Source of the DNA: an uncultured Campylobacter sp.
Lineage (GTDB): Bacteria > Campylobacterota > Campylobacteria > Campylobacterales > Campylobacteraceae
Assembly (NCBI RefSeq): GCF_937980635.1
Contig: NZ_CALJPG010000020.1
Coordinates: 99,751 to 163,750, forward strand
Reading direction: 5' to 3'
DNA: 64,000 nt
Position 1 is the first letter of the stretch. Each line of letters begins with the position of its first letter. The position numbers and the translations under genes were made by a program. Positions 26,351 through 35,276 of this stretch are shown here, in pieces. The notes under the pieces were generated by a model that was given only the letters and a program-made list of their open reading frames with translations, did no database searches and had not been told where the DNA came from.

Positions 26351-26914
26351 CTAGCCTCTTTTGCGGGTCGCGAAGCGAAAATAGAGCACAATCGCCGCTA
26401 CTATCGCGCCTAGAGCCAGCGGAGCGATCCACGGCGCGTCCTTGATATGCACATAGAGCTCGCGCACGAAATCGCCCGCGTAGTAGCTCAGTAGCCCCAC
26501 CACAAGCGCCCAAATGAGCGAGCTTACGGCATTGATGACACTAAATTTTAAAAATGAATATTTTGTGATGCCGATCGCGATCGGCACGAGGGTTTTGAGA
26601 CCGTAGATAAATTTTTTAATCAAAATGATACGGTCGCCGTATTTACGAAACAAAATCTGCGCCAGAGCAAGGTTGCGGCGCTGTTTGCGCAGATAGGGCA
26701 TGATCTCTTTTTTATTGTAGCGGCTTACTAAAAACAGCCCCGAATCGCCTATGAAGTTCGATATGCAGGCGATTACGATGCATAAGACGATATTGAGCTC
26801 GCCGGCAGAGCTTAGCACGCCCGCCGCCGCAAGCGCCAAAAATCCTCCGCCCAGCGAATACAAAAACAGTATCAGATACCCCCACGTATGGAGGTTTGCA
26901 AACATCGATTCCAT
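26351..26914 (-). CDS. DedA family membrane protein
   Basis: Integral membrane protein of the DedA/SNARE-associated family, 187 residues, with several hydrophobic helices. It carries GDSGLFLVSRY and FRKYGDRIILIKKFIYGLKTLVP, the family's conserved loop with Arg/Lys and Pro, and a C-terminal helix. The family is implicated in lipid (undecaprenyl phosphate or phospholipid) flipping and envelope stability. The ribosome site AAAGGA is 5 bases before the ATG. It is first in a probable three-gene unit with barnase and barstar. Confidence 0.9.
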   Translation of the reverse strand: MESMFANLHTWGYLILFLYSLGGGFLALAAAGVLSSAGELNIVLCIVIACISNFIGDSGLFLVSRYNKKEIMPYLRKQRRNLALAQILFRKYGDRIILIKKFIYGLKTLVPIAIGITKYSFLKFSVINAVSSLIWALVVGLLSYYAGDFVRELYVHIKDAPWIAPLALGAIVAAIVLYFRFATRKRG

Positions 26915-27398
26915 CGAATCCTTTCATTAGATCGTATAAAATTCTATAAATTTTGACTAAAGCAGCTTTAAAATTCGGCGCGAAAGCTTCACTCTAACGC
27001 CCCACGACGCCACTTGATTTTGCTGCGACATTAAATTAAAATTCCGAGCAGCTGTCACGAAATATAAAATTTTGCCGCAAAATATTAAGCAAAATTCTAA
27101 AATAAAATTTCTAAGCATCAAGCAAAATCTCCGCAAAATTTAGCGATAAAATTTTGCCAATTCTAAATTTAATGACAAAATTTCGACTTCTTTAGAATTA
27201 AAAGTAACTTGCGAATTACGCAGGATATACGCGATATCTTCAAATGCCTCCCACCCCGCGAATTGCAATAAAATTACGCACCTAAGTCTATTATTCTGCA
27301 GAAATTACGCGAGCAAAATTCCAAGCCGCTAATAAAACGCTCATAAAGCAGGAATTTTTCGCTAATCTATGCGCCTTAGCATTTCTTCTAGCTAAATT
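26915..27398. other. Non-coding AT-rich stretch
   Basis: About 480 bases rich in AAAATTT and AATTCTAAA words. No convincing gene, RNA or terminator. It must contain the promoter of the dedA unit, but no clear -10 box could be picked. Confidence 0.5.
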
Positions 27399-27980
27399 TT
27401 ACTCATCTGCGCCGATTACTCGCATCAAAAGCGCATAGCCCTCGGTATTTGGATCAAAAGCGCGATCATTTTTGGTCTCCAGCACTGAGCCGCCCAGGCT
27501 CACGCCAGCGAACAGCCCGCCTTTATTCGTAAAGACGTACATATCTTGATTTAGCACATCTAAAGAGCCAGAATCGGCGCTGTAGTTACCTGCAACTGCC
27601 GTAGCGTCGCCCGAAAGCGTGATTTGGGAATTTCGCATTTTTTGGATTACATCGTCATGCATTACGAAAATGACTAGATAATTATCCTCATAGCCGATCT
27701 GAAGTCCTACGCTAGCGCTGCTGATCTCAGCACCGCTTACACTATGCGCGCCGTCGTTATTGTAGATAATGATCCCCTCGCCATACATTCCGCCTATGAT
27801 GAAGCCCAGCTTTTTGACGCTCGGAAAGATCACTATCGCGCGGGCTTGCTGCGCTAGGTATTTGTATTGCGCATTCGTGCGCATCACCGACGAATAGGCG
27901 CTCGCGCTATCAATGATGAGCTCATCCTCGGCAAATGCCGCGCTAAAAAGCAAAAATAAAGCGATTATAAATTTTTTCAT
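27399..27980 (-). CDS. SYLF/Ysc84-domain lipid-binding protein
   Basis: Secreted protein of 193 residues with a signal peptide cleaved after AFA (about residue 17). The mature part fits the SYLF (DUF500/Ysc84) family: IVIFPSVKKLGFIIGGMYGEG, ISSASVGLQIGYEDNYLVIF and the C-terminal YVFTNKGGLFAGVSLGGSVL. Bacterial members are periplasmic and bind lipids; their exact job is not known. It lies 10 bases after the rny stop on the same strand and is probably cotranscribed. Confidence 0.85.
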   Translation of the reverse strand: MKKFIIALFLLFSAAFAEDELIIDSASAYSSVMRTNAQYKYLAQQARAIVIFPSVKKLGFIIGGMYGEGIIIYNNDGAHSVSGAEISSASVGLQIGYEDNYLVIFVMHDDVIQKMRNSQITLSGDATAVAGNYSADSGSLDVLNQDMYVFTNKGGLFAGVSLGGSVLETKNDRAFDPNTEGYALLMRVIGADE

Positions 27981-27990
27981 TTCACACTCC

Positions 27991-29544
27991 TTATTTGGCT
28001 ATCTCGACCGCGCGAAGCTCGCGTATGACGTTAACTTTGATCTCGCCGGGGAATTGGACCTTATCTTGGATCTCCGAAGCGATCTCTTTGGCGACCAAAA
28101 CCGCCTCGTCGTCGTTCATAAGCTTGGCGTTTGCGATGACGCGGATCTCGCGACCTGCGTTGATCGCGTAGGCCTGTTTGACGCCAGTTTTACTCATCGC
28201 GATCGCTTCGATGTCGCTAACGCGTTTTAGATAGCTTTCTAACACCTCTCGTCTGGCGCCCGGGCGCGCGGCACTTAGTGCATCTGCGGCACAGACTGCG
28301 GCGCTTTCTACGCTGGTGGCCTCCTCGTGACCGTGGTGGGCGTAGATAGCGTTTATCACCACCGGATGCTCTTTGTAGCGGCGGCAAACTTCGGCGCCCA
28401 GATCCACGTGCGAGCCCTCGTATTCGTGAGTTAGCGCCTTGCCGATGTCGTGAAGCAAGCCCGCTCGCTTGGCTAGCTTTTGATCCCCGCCCGTTTCTGC
28501 GGCGATAATGCCCGCAAGATGCGCAACCTCAAGGCTGTGCGCAAGGGCGTTCTGCCCGTAGCTGGCGCGAAATTTAAGCTTGCCGATAAGTTTTAAAATT
28601 TCAGGATGAATTTTGCTAAGGCCTAGATCCATTACGATATTTTCGCCCTCTTCGGCAATACTAGCTTCAAATTCGTCGCTTACTTTTTTGTAGATGTCCT
28701 CGATGCGCGCAGGCTGAATTCTGCCGTCCTCGATAAGAGTTTCGATGACGCGAACGGCGATGGCGCGACGGTAGAGGTTGTGAGAGCTTACGATGATCGC
28801 ATTCGGGGTATCGTCGATGATAACGTCCACGCCAAGAGTCATCTCAAGCGCCTTTATATTGCGCCCCTCCTTGCCGATGATACGGCCTTTGAGCTCGTCG
28901 TTTTTGATATTTACGACGTTGATAAGTCGCTCTGCCGCAAACTCGCCCGCAAAGCGCGACGTAGCCTGCGCCAAAATATAATTCGCCTTTTTTCGCGCCT
29001 CTTTTTTGGCTTCCTCTTCATATTTTCGCACGATGTGAGCGATGTCGGTGCGGCTTTGCTCCTCGACCTTCTTAAGCACCTGCGCGCGCGCTTCATCCTG
29101 CGTAAAACCCGCCACGCGCTCAAGCACCTTAAGAGCTTCGGAGAGCTTCTCTTCATAGCTTTTCTTTAAATTCGAACCCTCTTCGTAGAGGAATTTCGCC
29201 TCTTTTTTGGCGCTTTCGAGCTCTTTTTTGCTGTCTTTTAAAATCTCTTGCTCGGTTAGAAGCGCGTGCTCCTTTTTGCCGAGCTCGTCAAATTTAACGT
29301 TAAATTCTTTCTGCAGTTTGCTTGCTTTATCTTCGTATCTTTTCTTCGCTTCAAACTCCGCCTCCTGCACCGAAATTTTAGAATTTCGCAAGATGCCCTC
29401 GGCTTCAAATTCTATCGCTTTAGCTTTAGCTTTGGCTTGTTCGACGAAGAAATCGTAATTGGCGTTATTGATCTTTCTAGCTACTAAGTATCCTGTGCCA
29501 GCGCCCACCGCAAGAGCGCACAAGGCGATTAAAATCTCTATCAT
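27991..29544 (-). CDS. rny: Ribonuclease Y
   Basis: Membrane-anchored endoribonuclease, 517 residues, central to mRNA decay in Campylobacter. Layout: N-terminal membrane helix (about residues 2-22), a long coiled coil to about 200, a KH domain with GRIIGKEGRNIKALE, and an HD domain with LLHDIGKALTHE. The start overlaps the end of the cyclo-ligase gene by 68 bases, so the two are tightly linked, as in C. jejuni where these genes are neighbours. Confidence 0.96.
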   Translation of the reverse strand: MIEILIALCALAVGAGTGYLVARKINNANYDFFVEQAKAKAKAIEFEAEGILRNSKISVQEAEFEAKKRYEDKASKLQKEFNVKFDELGKKEHALLTEQEILKDSKKELESAKKEAKFLYEEGSNLKKSYEEKLSEALKVLERVAGFTQDEARAQVLKKVEEQSRTDIAHIVRKYEEEAKKEARKKANYILAQATSRFAGEFAAERLINVVNIKNDELKGRIIGKEGRNIKALEMTLGVDVIIDDTPNAIIVSSHNLYRRAIAVRVIETLIEDGRIQPARIEDIYKKVSDEFEASIAEEGENIVMDLGLSKIHPEILKLIGKLKFRASYGQNALAHSLEVAHLAGIIAAETGGDQKLAKRAGLLHDIGKALTHEYEGSHVDLGAEVCRRYKEHPVVINAIYAHHGHEEATSVESAAVCAADALSAARPGARREVLESYLKRVSDIEAIAMSKTGVKQAYAINAGREIRVIANAKLMNDDEAVLVAKEIASEIQDKVQFPGEIKVNVIRELRAVEIAK

Positions 29545-30094
29545 ACTTTCCTCTTTTTAGGTAATTTTGGCTCGGAGTTATGTAAAAATCACCCTTTACG
29601 TCGTGATCAAGCGATAAAATTTCGCTACAAAAGCAGTCTTTTATACTCACGAACGCGATTGCGGGCTTAAACTTAAGACCTGAAAAAAACATATCGTAAA
29701 ATCCTTTCCCATGTCCTATTCTAGCCATTGCGCCATCCACTCCGATAGCTGGAACCACGGCTAGATCGACCTTCTTAGAATACCCGTTTTGCGGAAGCGT
29801 CTGCCGCAGCCCAAAGCGCGAAATTTTAAAAGGCTGGCGCAATCTTACCATTTTTAAGCTAATATCCACCATAAACGGAACGTAAAATTCGCAGCTTTTT
29901 GATAGCTTTTTTCTTAAAATCAAAACGTTCGGCTCGTAGCTCATCGGCAAAAATATCAAAATTTTACGCGCTTTTAAAAATTTTATCAGCCGCTCAAGCC
30001 GCCATAAAAGTGCGTAATGCTCACATCTAGCCGATCGCGCGGCGTGAGATTTTAGACGCGATTTGCAAATTGCTCTAAATTCATTCTTTTGCAT
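29477..30094 (-). CDS. 5-formyltetrahydrofolate cyclo-ligase family protein
   Basis: Protein of 205 residues of the MTHFS family, converting 5-formyl-THF to 5,10-methenyl-THF with ATP. Seen: the basic N-terminus KNEFRAICKSRL, ILIFLPMSYEPNVL, and the signature MARIGHGKGFYDMFF, which matches the usual G-x-GKG(Y/F)YD motif. The last 20 or so residues overlap rny and look non-conserved. First gene of the rny unit and divergent from the thioredoxin-like lipoprotein gene. Confidence 0.88.
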   Translation of the reverse strand: MQKNEFRAICKSRLKSHAARSARCEHYALLWRLERLIKFLKARKILIFLPMSYEPNVLILRKKLSKSCEFYVPFMVDISLKMVRLRQPFKISRFGLRQTLPQNGYSKKVDLAVVPAIGVDGAMARIGHGKGFYDMFFSGLKFKPAIAFVSIKDCFCSEILSLDHDVKGDFYITPSQNYLKRGKYDRDFNRLVRSCGGRWHRILSS

Positions 30095-30142
30095 GGCTTA
30101 AGCCTTTTATAAAATTTTAACGCTTATTTTAGCTAGTTTTTG

Positions 30143-30148
30143 TATAAT
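30143..30148 (+). promoter_or_regulatory. -10 box before the thioredoxin-like gene and ftsY
   Basis: Extended -10 TGTATAAT (TATAAT at 30143-30148) after a T-rich run, 27 bases before the start codon at 30175. Confidence 0.6.
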
Positions 30149-30174
30149 CTTGCGATTAAATTTTAAGGTTTATT

Positions 30175-30756
30175 ATGAAATTTCGTTTTTTTCTAGCGCT
30201 TTTTACGGCTTTTTTCTTTCTTGCAGGTTGCGGCAATGATGAGGATAAAAAATCAAGCAATACCCCTACCGAGGCCAACACCACGCAGCCGCAGTCCGAA
30301 ACCGAAGCCGTAATCCAAGTCGATTATACCGCTCCTTTTACACTCCAGCTCAGTAACGGCAAAATTTTGAATATGCAAAAGACGAAGCAAGGCTTTCGTA
30401 TCGATAATAACTCCACCGTGACGCTATTTGCATTTTTTACGCCGTGGTGCGACGCCTGCGCCGTGCAGGTAAGCGCGCTAAATGCTGCCAAACAAGCCTA
30501 CTCTGGCAAGCTTGATATCATCGGCGTGATGATCGGTGATGCAAATTTAGACGATGCAAAAAATTACGCAAGCGCGCACGAGGTAAATTACGCGATCGCT
30601 TACGGCGAAGGGACGGACTTTTTTACAAAGGCGCTAGGCGGCATAAACGAAGTGCCGTATATGACGATATACGACGAAAAGGGCGAGTTTAGCGCGCAAT
30701 ATTTCGGGCTGATGCCGGAAGAAATTTTAATGACCGAATTGGAGAAAATTTTCTGA
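30175..30756 (+). CDS. Thioredoxin-like lipoprotein (TlpA/ResA type)
   Basis: Lipoprotein of 193 residues, lipobox LAGC near residue 21, then a hydrophilic linker and a thioredoxin fold with the redox pair in FTPWCDACAVQ and the cis-Pro region NEVPYMTIYD. It probably works as a periplasmic thiol reductase, for example in cytochrome maturation. Its stop overlaps the ftsY start (TGATG). The same gene pair occurs in C. jejuni. Confidence 0.88.
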   Translation: MKFRFFLALFTAFFFLAGCGNDEDKKSSNTPTEANTTQPQSETEAVIQVDYTAPFTLQLSNGKILNMQKTKQGFRIDNNSTVTLFAFFTPWCDACAVQVSALNAAKQAYSGKLDIIGVMIGDANLDDAKNYASAHEVNYAIAYGEGTDFFTKALGGINEVPYMTIYDEKGEFSAQYFGLMPEEILMTELEKIF

Positions 30757-31619
30757 TGTTCGAATTTTTTAAAAAAGGGCTTAGCAAGACCATAGACGCG
30801 ATGCGAGGCGCGAAAAGCGAAGATAAAATTTCAAAAGAAATTCTAGAAGAGATGCTGCTTGAAGCCGATGTAGGCTACGAGCTCGTGGAGGAAATTTTAG
30901 AAAAACTGCCCGCAAAAAAGCTGGTCGCTAAAGATGATCTCAAGGGCATTTTGAAGAGCTATTTCGATTATGAGATCGCTAAAGCTGCAGATGAGAAGCC
31001 GTTCGTAGAGCTCATCATCGGCGTAAACGGCGCGGGCAAAACTACGACAACCGCAAAGCTTGCAAATTTATATAAAAATAGCGGCCAAAGCGTGATTTTA
31101 GGCGCATGCGATACCTTTCGCGCCGGCGCGGTCGAGCAATTAAAAAAATGGGCGCAGATTCTAAATTTACCGATCGTAGCGACCGCGCAGGGGCACGACC
31201 CTGCTGCCGTGGCGTTTGACACCGTAAGCTCGGCAAGTGCCAAAAACATCGATCGCGTCCTGATTGACACCGCTGGACGCCTGCAAAACCAGAAAAATTT
31301 AGCCGCAGAGTTAGAGAAGATCGTGCGCATCTGCGACCGTGCAAAAAGCGGCGCACCGCACCGAAAGATCATCGTGCTCGACGCCACTCAGGGCAATCAC
31401 AGCGTCGCGCAAGCTAGGGCATTCAACGAGATCGTAAGGCTCGACGGCATTATCATCACGAAGCTCGACGGCACGCCCAAAGGCGGCGCACTTTTCGCCA
31501 TAGCGCGCGAGCTGCGGCTGCCGATACTTTTCGTCGGCGTTGGCGAGCGGATGGAGGATTTGGCGGAATTTAACTCGGATGAGTTCGTAGAGACGCTGGT
31601 GGATGGGATTTACGCTTAA
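30756..31619 (+). CDS. ftsY: Signal recognition particle receptor FtsY
   Basis: SRP-family GTPase, 287 residues, docking ribosome-SRP complexes at the membrane. The NG domain is complete: G1 GVNGAGKTTTTAKLA, DTFRAGAVEQLKKW, G3 DTAGRLQNQ, G4 TKLDGTPKGG and the closing GVGERMEDL. The acidic A domain of E. coli FtsY is missing, as usual in this group. Coupled to the upstream lipoprotein gene. Confidence 0.97.
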   Translation: MFEFFKKGLSKTIDAMRGAKSEDKISKEILEEMLLEADVGYELVEEILEKLPAKKLVAKDDLKGILKSYFDYEIAKAADEKPFVELIIGVNGAGKTTTTAKLANLYKNSGQSVILGACDTFRAGAVEQLKKWAQILNLPIVATAQGHDPAAVAFDTVSSASAKNIDRVLIDTAGRLQNQKNLAAELEKIVRICDRAKSGAPHRKIIVLDATQGNHSVAQARAFNEIVRLDGIIITKLDGTPKGGALFAIARELRLPILFVGVGERMEDLAEFNSDEFVETLVDGIYA

Positions 31620-31772
31620 GCTATGCGTGTCTGCGTAAATTTACATATTCTCGCTAAACAAGTTCTAATTTTACGCGCTGAAATGCTCGGTAAATTTTGC
31701 CGATCAATTATCTTGGAATAAATTTTACTTAGAATTTTACGATTTTCATTTAGAATTTTACAAAATTTTCAC

Positions 31773-33542
31773 TCACGTACACTGCATGAAAAACCCGCTC
31801 ACCCGCGTCCGCTCGCACCAAAATACGTACAAGATCCCGCCGCTGCCGAAATATACCTCGCCGCCTTGCTCGCAGCTTGGAAGCTCGCTGTCAAGCTGCA
31901 TCAAAAACTCCATCTTTTCGCCGCATATCGGGCACGTCGGCACCAAGGCACCCTGTATCCACGAGGGTTCGCCGCCGATGCGCGCGAGGTTTTGCCTGCT
32001 GTTTGACATCCCCCAGTCCTGAGCCGCCCAGCGCGCCGGCGTGGGCGCAAGTACTACTTCGCACTCCTTTATCGGTTCGTCAAATGCGTATTCCACCTGC
32101 GTCCTGCCTCCGATACGTCGCGGCATACCCTGCGCGTCGTGCTCGTAAAAGACTATCTCGCCTTCGTTTATCTCTCTAACATGAGCGGCGAGGATTAGGC
32201 GCGGCAGCGAGCGCACGGGCAAGTCGCGGGGCAGCGGATCAAGCGTGATGAGATGAAATAGCGGATTTTGCGCATCGCCGCCCGGCTCGTCCAAGACCCC
32301 GCCTAGCCTATATCTCGCCTCGCCGCCCTCAAATCGCCAGGTCGGATGGTGCTTCGCCAGATGCGCCGCATAGGGCGCGCCGAAATAGCCGCGCGGAAAG
32401 ATTATGTGATACACGCGCTGCCCGCAGTATCTTTTGAGCCTGAATTTCTCGCCGCCAAAGCTTATTTCATCGTTCGACGCTTTTTGTAATTTATCGGCGG
32501 CTGGCTCATTTGAGTTAAATTTAGAGCCGTGTTCAGCCGCGCACGCTTTAAAATTTTGGCTCGCTGCCGATTTTAACTCGCCAGCGTTAAATTTAACGGC
32601 GCTTGCCGCATCGCGCGCTTCATCTAAACTTTTGCGCGATAGATCGCACTCGTCTGTTTGCAGCGACGCTGAAGTAGTGCCGCCCGGCTCGTTTGACATC
32701 TGCGATAGATTGCACTCGCTAGATTGAGCTTGCCTGGCGCCGCCGCATTCGTCCGCATCCATTTTTAAAATTTCATCCGCTGCCGCTTGCGTCGCGCCGT
32801 CTGCGTAAAATTTTGCCCGCTCAAAAGTAAATCCCACGGCCTCCAGCCAGTAGCCTATATATTCGAGCAAATCGCACGGGCGATCGAAAAAATCCTCCGC
32901 AAGCGCGAACTCGCAGGCAAATTTTACATTTCGCGGATCGCGGGTTTGTAGCAGGCAGCTAAAAATTTTTTGCTTATCGTCTTTGCTCGTCTGCGGATCC
33001 GCAAGCCTCTCGCGCCAGATTTGCGAGCTCTCGTAACTAAGCCCGCGCCACGGATACTCCGCGTAATACGCGCTCTCGTTCGGCTGCAATTTAAAAAGCT
33101 CGCCAAGATACGGGGGCAAAAGCGGCGCGAACTCGAGACTTGCCGCTGCGATGACCTCTTCGGCGTTTTTCCAGCGCGTGCTTTTTTCATCTCTGCCGCG
33201 TTGTCGTGCGCTTTTGCCCGTGCATTCGTCCGAGCGCGCATTTTCTTCCGTCTGGATCGCGCTTTTGCTCTGCTTCGTTTCGCGCCCCTGCGCCGCCTCC
33301 TCGCGTAAAATTTCAACCGCCGTAGCGATCAAAGCTTTAAAATTCTCCTCGCCCACGTAGCCCATAGCATCCTTTAGCAGCGTGCCGCCCTCTTGCCGCC
33401 CGCACAGTAGGCCGTCTGCTAGCGTAAAATACGCCGCTGCGTCTTCTTGCAGCCGCCAAAACCTCTCATATAAACTGGACACTCTAAAGCCGTCGCGTTC
33501 AAAATCTCGCGCCAAGCTTAGCGCTTCGTCCCGCTTACCCAT
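31773..33542 (-). CDS. DUF1963-like protein with Cys motifs and internal low-complexity insertion
   Basis: Large hypothetical protein, 589 residues. The C-terminal third resembles the DUF1963 (YwqG-like) family: PTWRFEGGEARYRLGG, RIGGEPSWIQGAL, CPICGEKMEFLMQLDSE and GGILYVFWC. The family has no firm function. The N-terminal part is helical and contains YPWRGLSYESSQIW. A Ser/Glu/Ala-rich stretch encoded at about 32430-32760, and another at about 33170-33290, look inserted. It sits with brnQ between ftsY and radA, which are adjacent in C. jejuni, so the pair may be a later insertion. Confidence 0.6.
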   Translation of the reverse strand: MGKRDEALSLARDFERDGFRVSSLYERFWRLQEDAAAYFTLADGLLCGRQEGGTLLKDAMGYVGEENFKALIATAVEILREEAAQGRETKQSKSAIQTEENARSDECTGKSARQRGRDEKSTRWKNAEEVIAAASLEFAPLLPPYLGELFKLQPNESAYYAEYPWRGLSYESSQIWRERLADPQTSKDDKQKIFSCLLQTRDPRNVKFACEFALAEDFFDRPCDLLEYIGYWLEAVGFTFERAKFYADGATQAAADEILKMDADECGGARQAQSSECNLSQMSNEPGGTTSASLQTDECDLSRKSLDEARDAASAVKFNAGELKSAASQNFKACAAEHGSKFNSNEPAADKLQKASNDEISFGGEKFRLKRYCGQRVYHIIFPRGYFGAPYAAHLAKHHPTWRFEGGEARYRLGGVLDEPGGDAQNPLFHLITLDPLPRDLPVRSLPRLILAAHVREINEGEIVFYEHDAQGMPRRIGGRTQVEYAFDEPIKECEVVLAPTPARWAAQDWGMSNSRQNLARIGGEPSWIQGALVPTCPICGEKMEFLMQLDSELPSCEQGGEVYFGSGGILYVFWCERTRVSGFFMQCT

Positions 33543-33688
33543 CTTGCCATCCTTACTTTTGAAATTTTATTTTGATAATTCTAGCGTAAATTTAGGTTAA
33601 ATTTTGAAGGCGACTTATTTTATATGTCGAAATTCTATGGAAAAATATGGGAGATTAAATTCGGCGGCGAATTAAAATTTAGAAGTAC

Positions 33689-33710
33689 GCCGAGCCCCGT
33701 AGAGCCCGGC
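33689..33710 (-). terminator. Hairpin after brnQ
   Basis: Seven-base stem GCCGGGC/GCTCGGC (one G-T pair) with an 8-base loop, 25 bases past the brnQ stop. AT-rich DNA follows on the minus strand. No long T run. Confidence 0.45.
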
Positions 33711-33734
33711 TAAATTTTAAAATAGCTCTTAAAT

Positions 33735-35066
33735 TTAGAAGCTATCGTCTCTTTTTTCAAAGATCAGATGCAGCACGTATGTTACGGCGAAGGTCAAGGT
33801 GCTAGGCACGATCCAGCCGAGCATCGAGTCGTAAAACGGCATCATCTTCACAAACGACGTAACAAGCGGCACCGAAATCCCCAAAATATCAAGTCCGTTT
33901 ATGACGCCCTCGACTACGCAGACATAGACACAGGCGCGGTAAATCAGCTTGCTTGAATCGATCCATGGATTGATCAGCGAGAGGATTATCAGCATGATCG
34001 AGATCGGATAGATGGCGACGAGGACCGGGATGGAGCCTTTGATGATGGTAGTAAGGCCGAAATTTGCGACTCCAAAGCCGATCACGCACCAAGCGATCGC
34101 CCAGGTTTTGTATTTAATCTTGCCTTTCGTAAGCTCTTCAAAGTATTCGCTAGCTGAGCTTATAAGACCCAGAGTCGTGGTGATGCACGCTAGGAAAAAC
34201 GCGCTGCCTAGGATCACGACGCCAACTCTTCCGAAGTAATGATCGCTTACTCGCGACAGAAGCTCCGCTCCGTTGATATTCGGCGTATCTTTGAAAAGCT
34301 CCGCGGAGGTTGCACCCAGATAGCCCAGCATAAAATATATCGTCATCAGTATGACGCCCGACATCATTCCCGCTTTTATCGTAGAGGTAACGAGGTGCTT
34401 CTCGTCGCTCACGCCGGTTGCTTTAATGGCGTTAATTACGATGATTCCAAATGCCAGCGACGCAAGCGCGTCCATCGTCTGATAGCCCTCTACGAAGCCC
34501 TTTGCTGCGGCGTGATCAACGTACTCGCCGCTAGGGGCGACGAAGCTTCCGACAGGAAACAAAAATCCCGCGCCGAAAAGTAGCAAAATAAGCGCTAAAA
34601 GTATCGGCGTAAGGTATTTTCCTAGCAGATCGACGAGCTTTGAAGGGTTCATACAGATATAATAGTTCAGCGCAAAATATGCCGCGGAATAAACAAATAG
34701 CCAAATTTGAAGGCGATTTTCCGCAATAAAAGGCTTAATCGCGATATCAAAAGGCATATTTGCCGCACGCGGTATCGCAAAAAGCGGCCCGATAGTAAGA
34801 TACAAAAGCGCGGTAAAAACGATCGCAAACACGGGATCTATGCGGCGTACCAGGCTCTGAAGCCCCTTGGCGCGCGCAATGGCTGCGACGCCAAGCACTG
34901 GCAGAAGCACTGCCGTAGCGCAAAAAAACATTATTGCGATATAAAAATTCTGCCCGGATTCCCTACCTAGACCCGGCGGAAAAATAAAATTTCCCGCACC
35001 GAAAAACATCGCAAATAGCGTAAGCGATATCGTTAAAAACTGGCTTCTACTAAGCTTGCCCTTCAT
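33735..35066 (-). CDS. brnQ: Branched-chain amino acid carrier BrnQ
   Basis: LIVCS family cation symporter, 443 residues with about 12 membrane helices. The start region FGAGNFIFPPGLGRESGQN is the family signature. Imports Leu, Ile and Val with Na+ or H+. It has an AAGAAGG ribosome site and probably its own promoter in the 210-base gap shared with radA. A hairpin follows its stop. Confidence 0.95.
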   Translation of the reverse strand: MKGKLSRSQFLTISLTLFAMFFGAGNFIFPPGLGRESGQNFYIAIMFFCATAVLLPVLGVAAIARAKGLQSLVRRIDPVFAIVFTALLYLTIGPLFAIPRAANMPFDIAIKPFIAENRLQIWLFVYSAAYFALNYYICMNPSKLVDLLGKYLTPILLALILLLFGAGFLFPVGSFVAPSGEYVDHAAAKGFVEGYQTMDALASLAFGIIVINAIKATGVSDEKHLVTSTIKAGMMSGVILMTIYFMLGYLGATSAELFKDTPNINGAELLSRVSDHYFGRVGVVILGSAFFLACITTTLGLISSASEYFEELTKGKIKYKTWAIAWCVIGFGVANFGLTTIIKGSIPVLVAIYPISIMLIILSLINPWIDSSKLIYRACVYVCVVEGVINGLDILGISVPLVTSFVKMMPFYDSMLGWIVPSTLTFAVTYVLHLIFEKRDDSF

Positions 35067-35222
35067 CTTAAACCTTCTTTAAATAAAGTGAAATTTGTAT
35101 TATAGTTATAAATGTTTAAAACATATTTAAATTTAGCTCAAATTTAGCCGCAAGTCCTCCCTCTTGTGATTTTTTATCCCGCAAGCGGCGCGCAAGGCGA
35201 CTAAAATTTTAAAAATTTTAAG

Positions 35223-35228
35223 TATAAT
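35223..35228 (+). promoter_or_regulatory. -10 box before radA
   Basis: TATAAT in AAGTATAATTT at 35223-35228, 49 bases before the radA start, with A/T-tract DNA upstream. Confidence 0.55.
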
Positions 35229-35276
35229 TTCGCGAAATTCAAGGCTAAATTTAGACAAAATGAGCGAAGGATAAAG

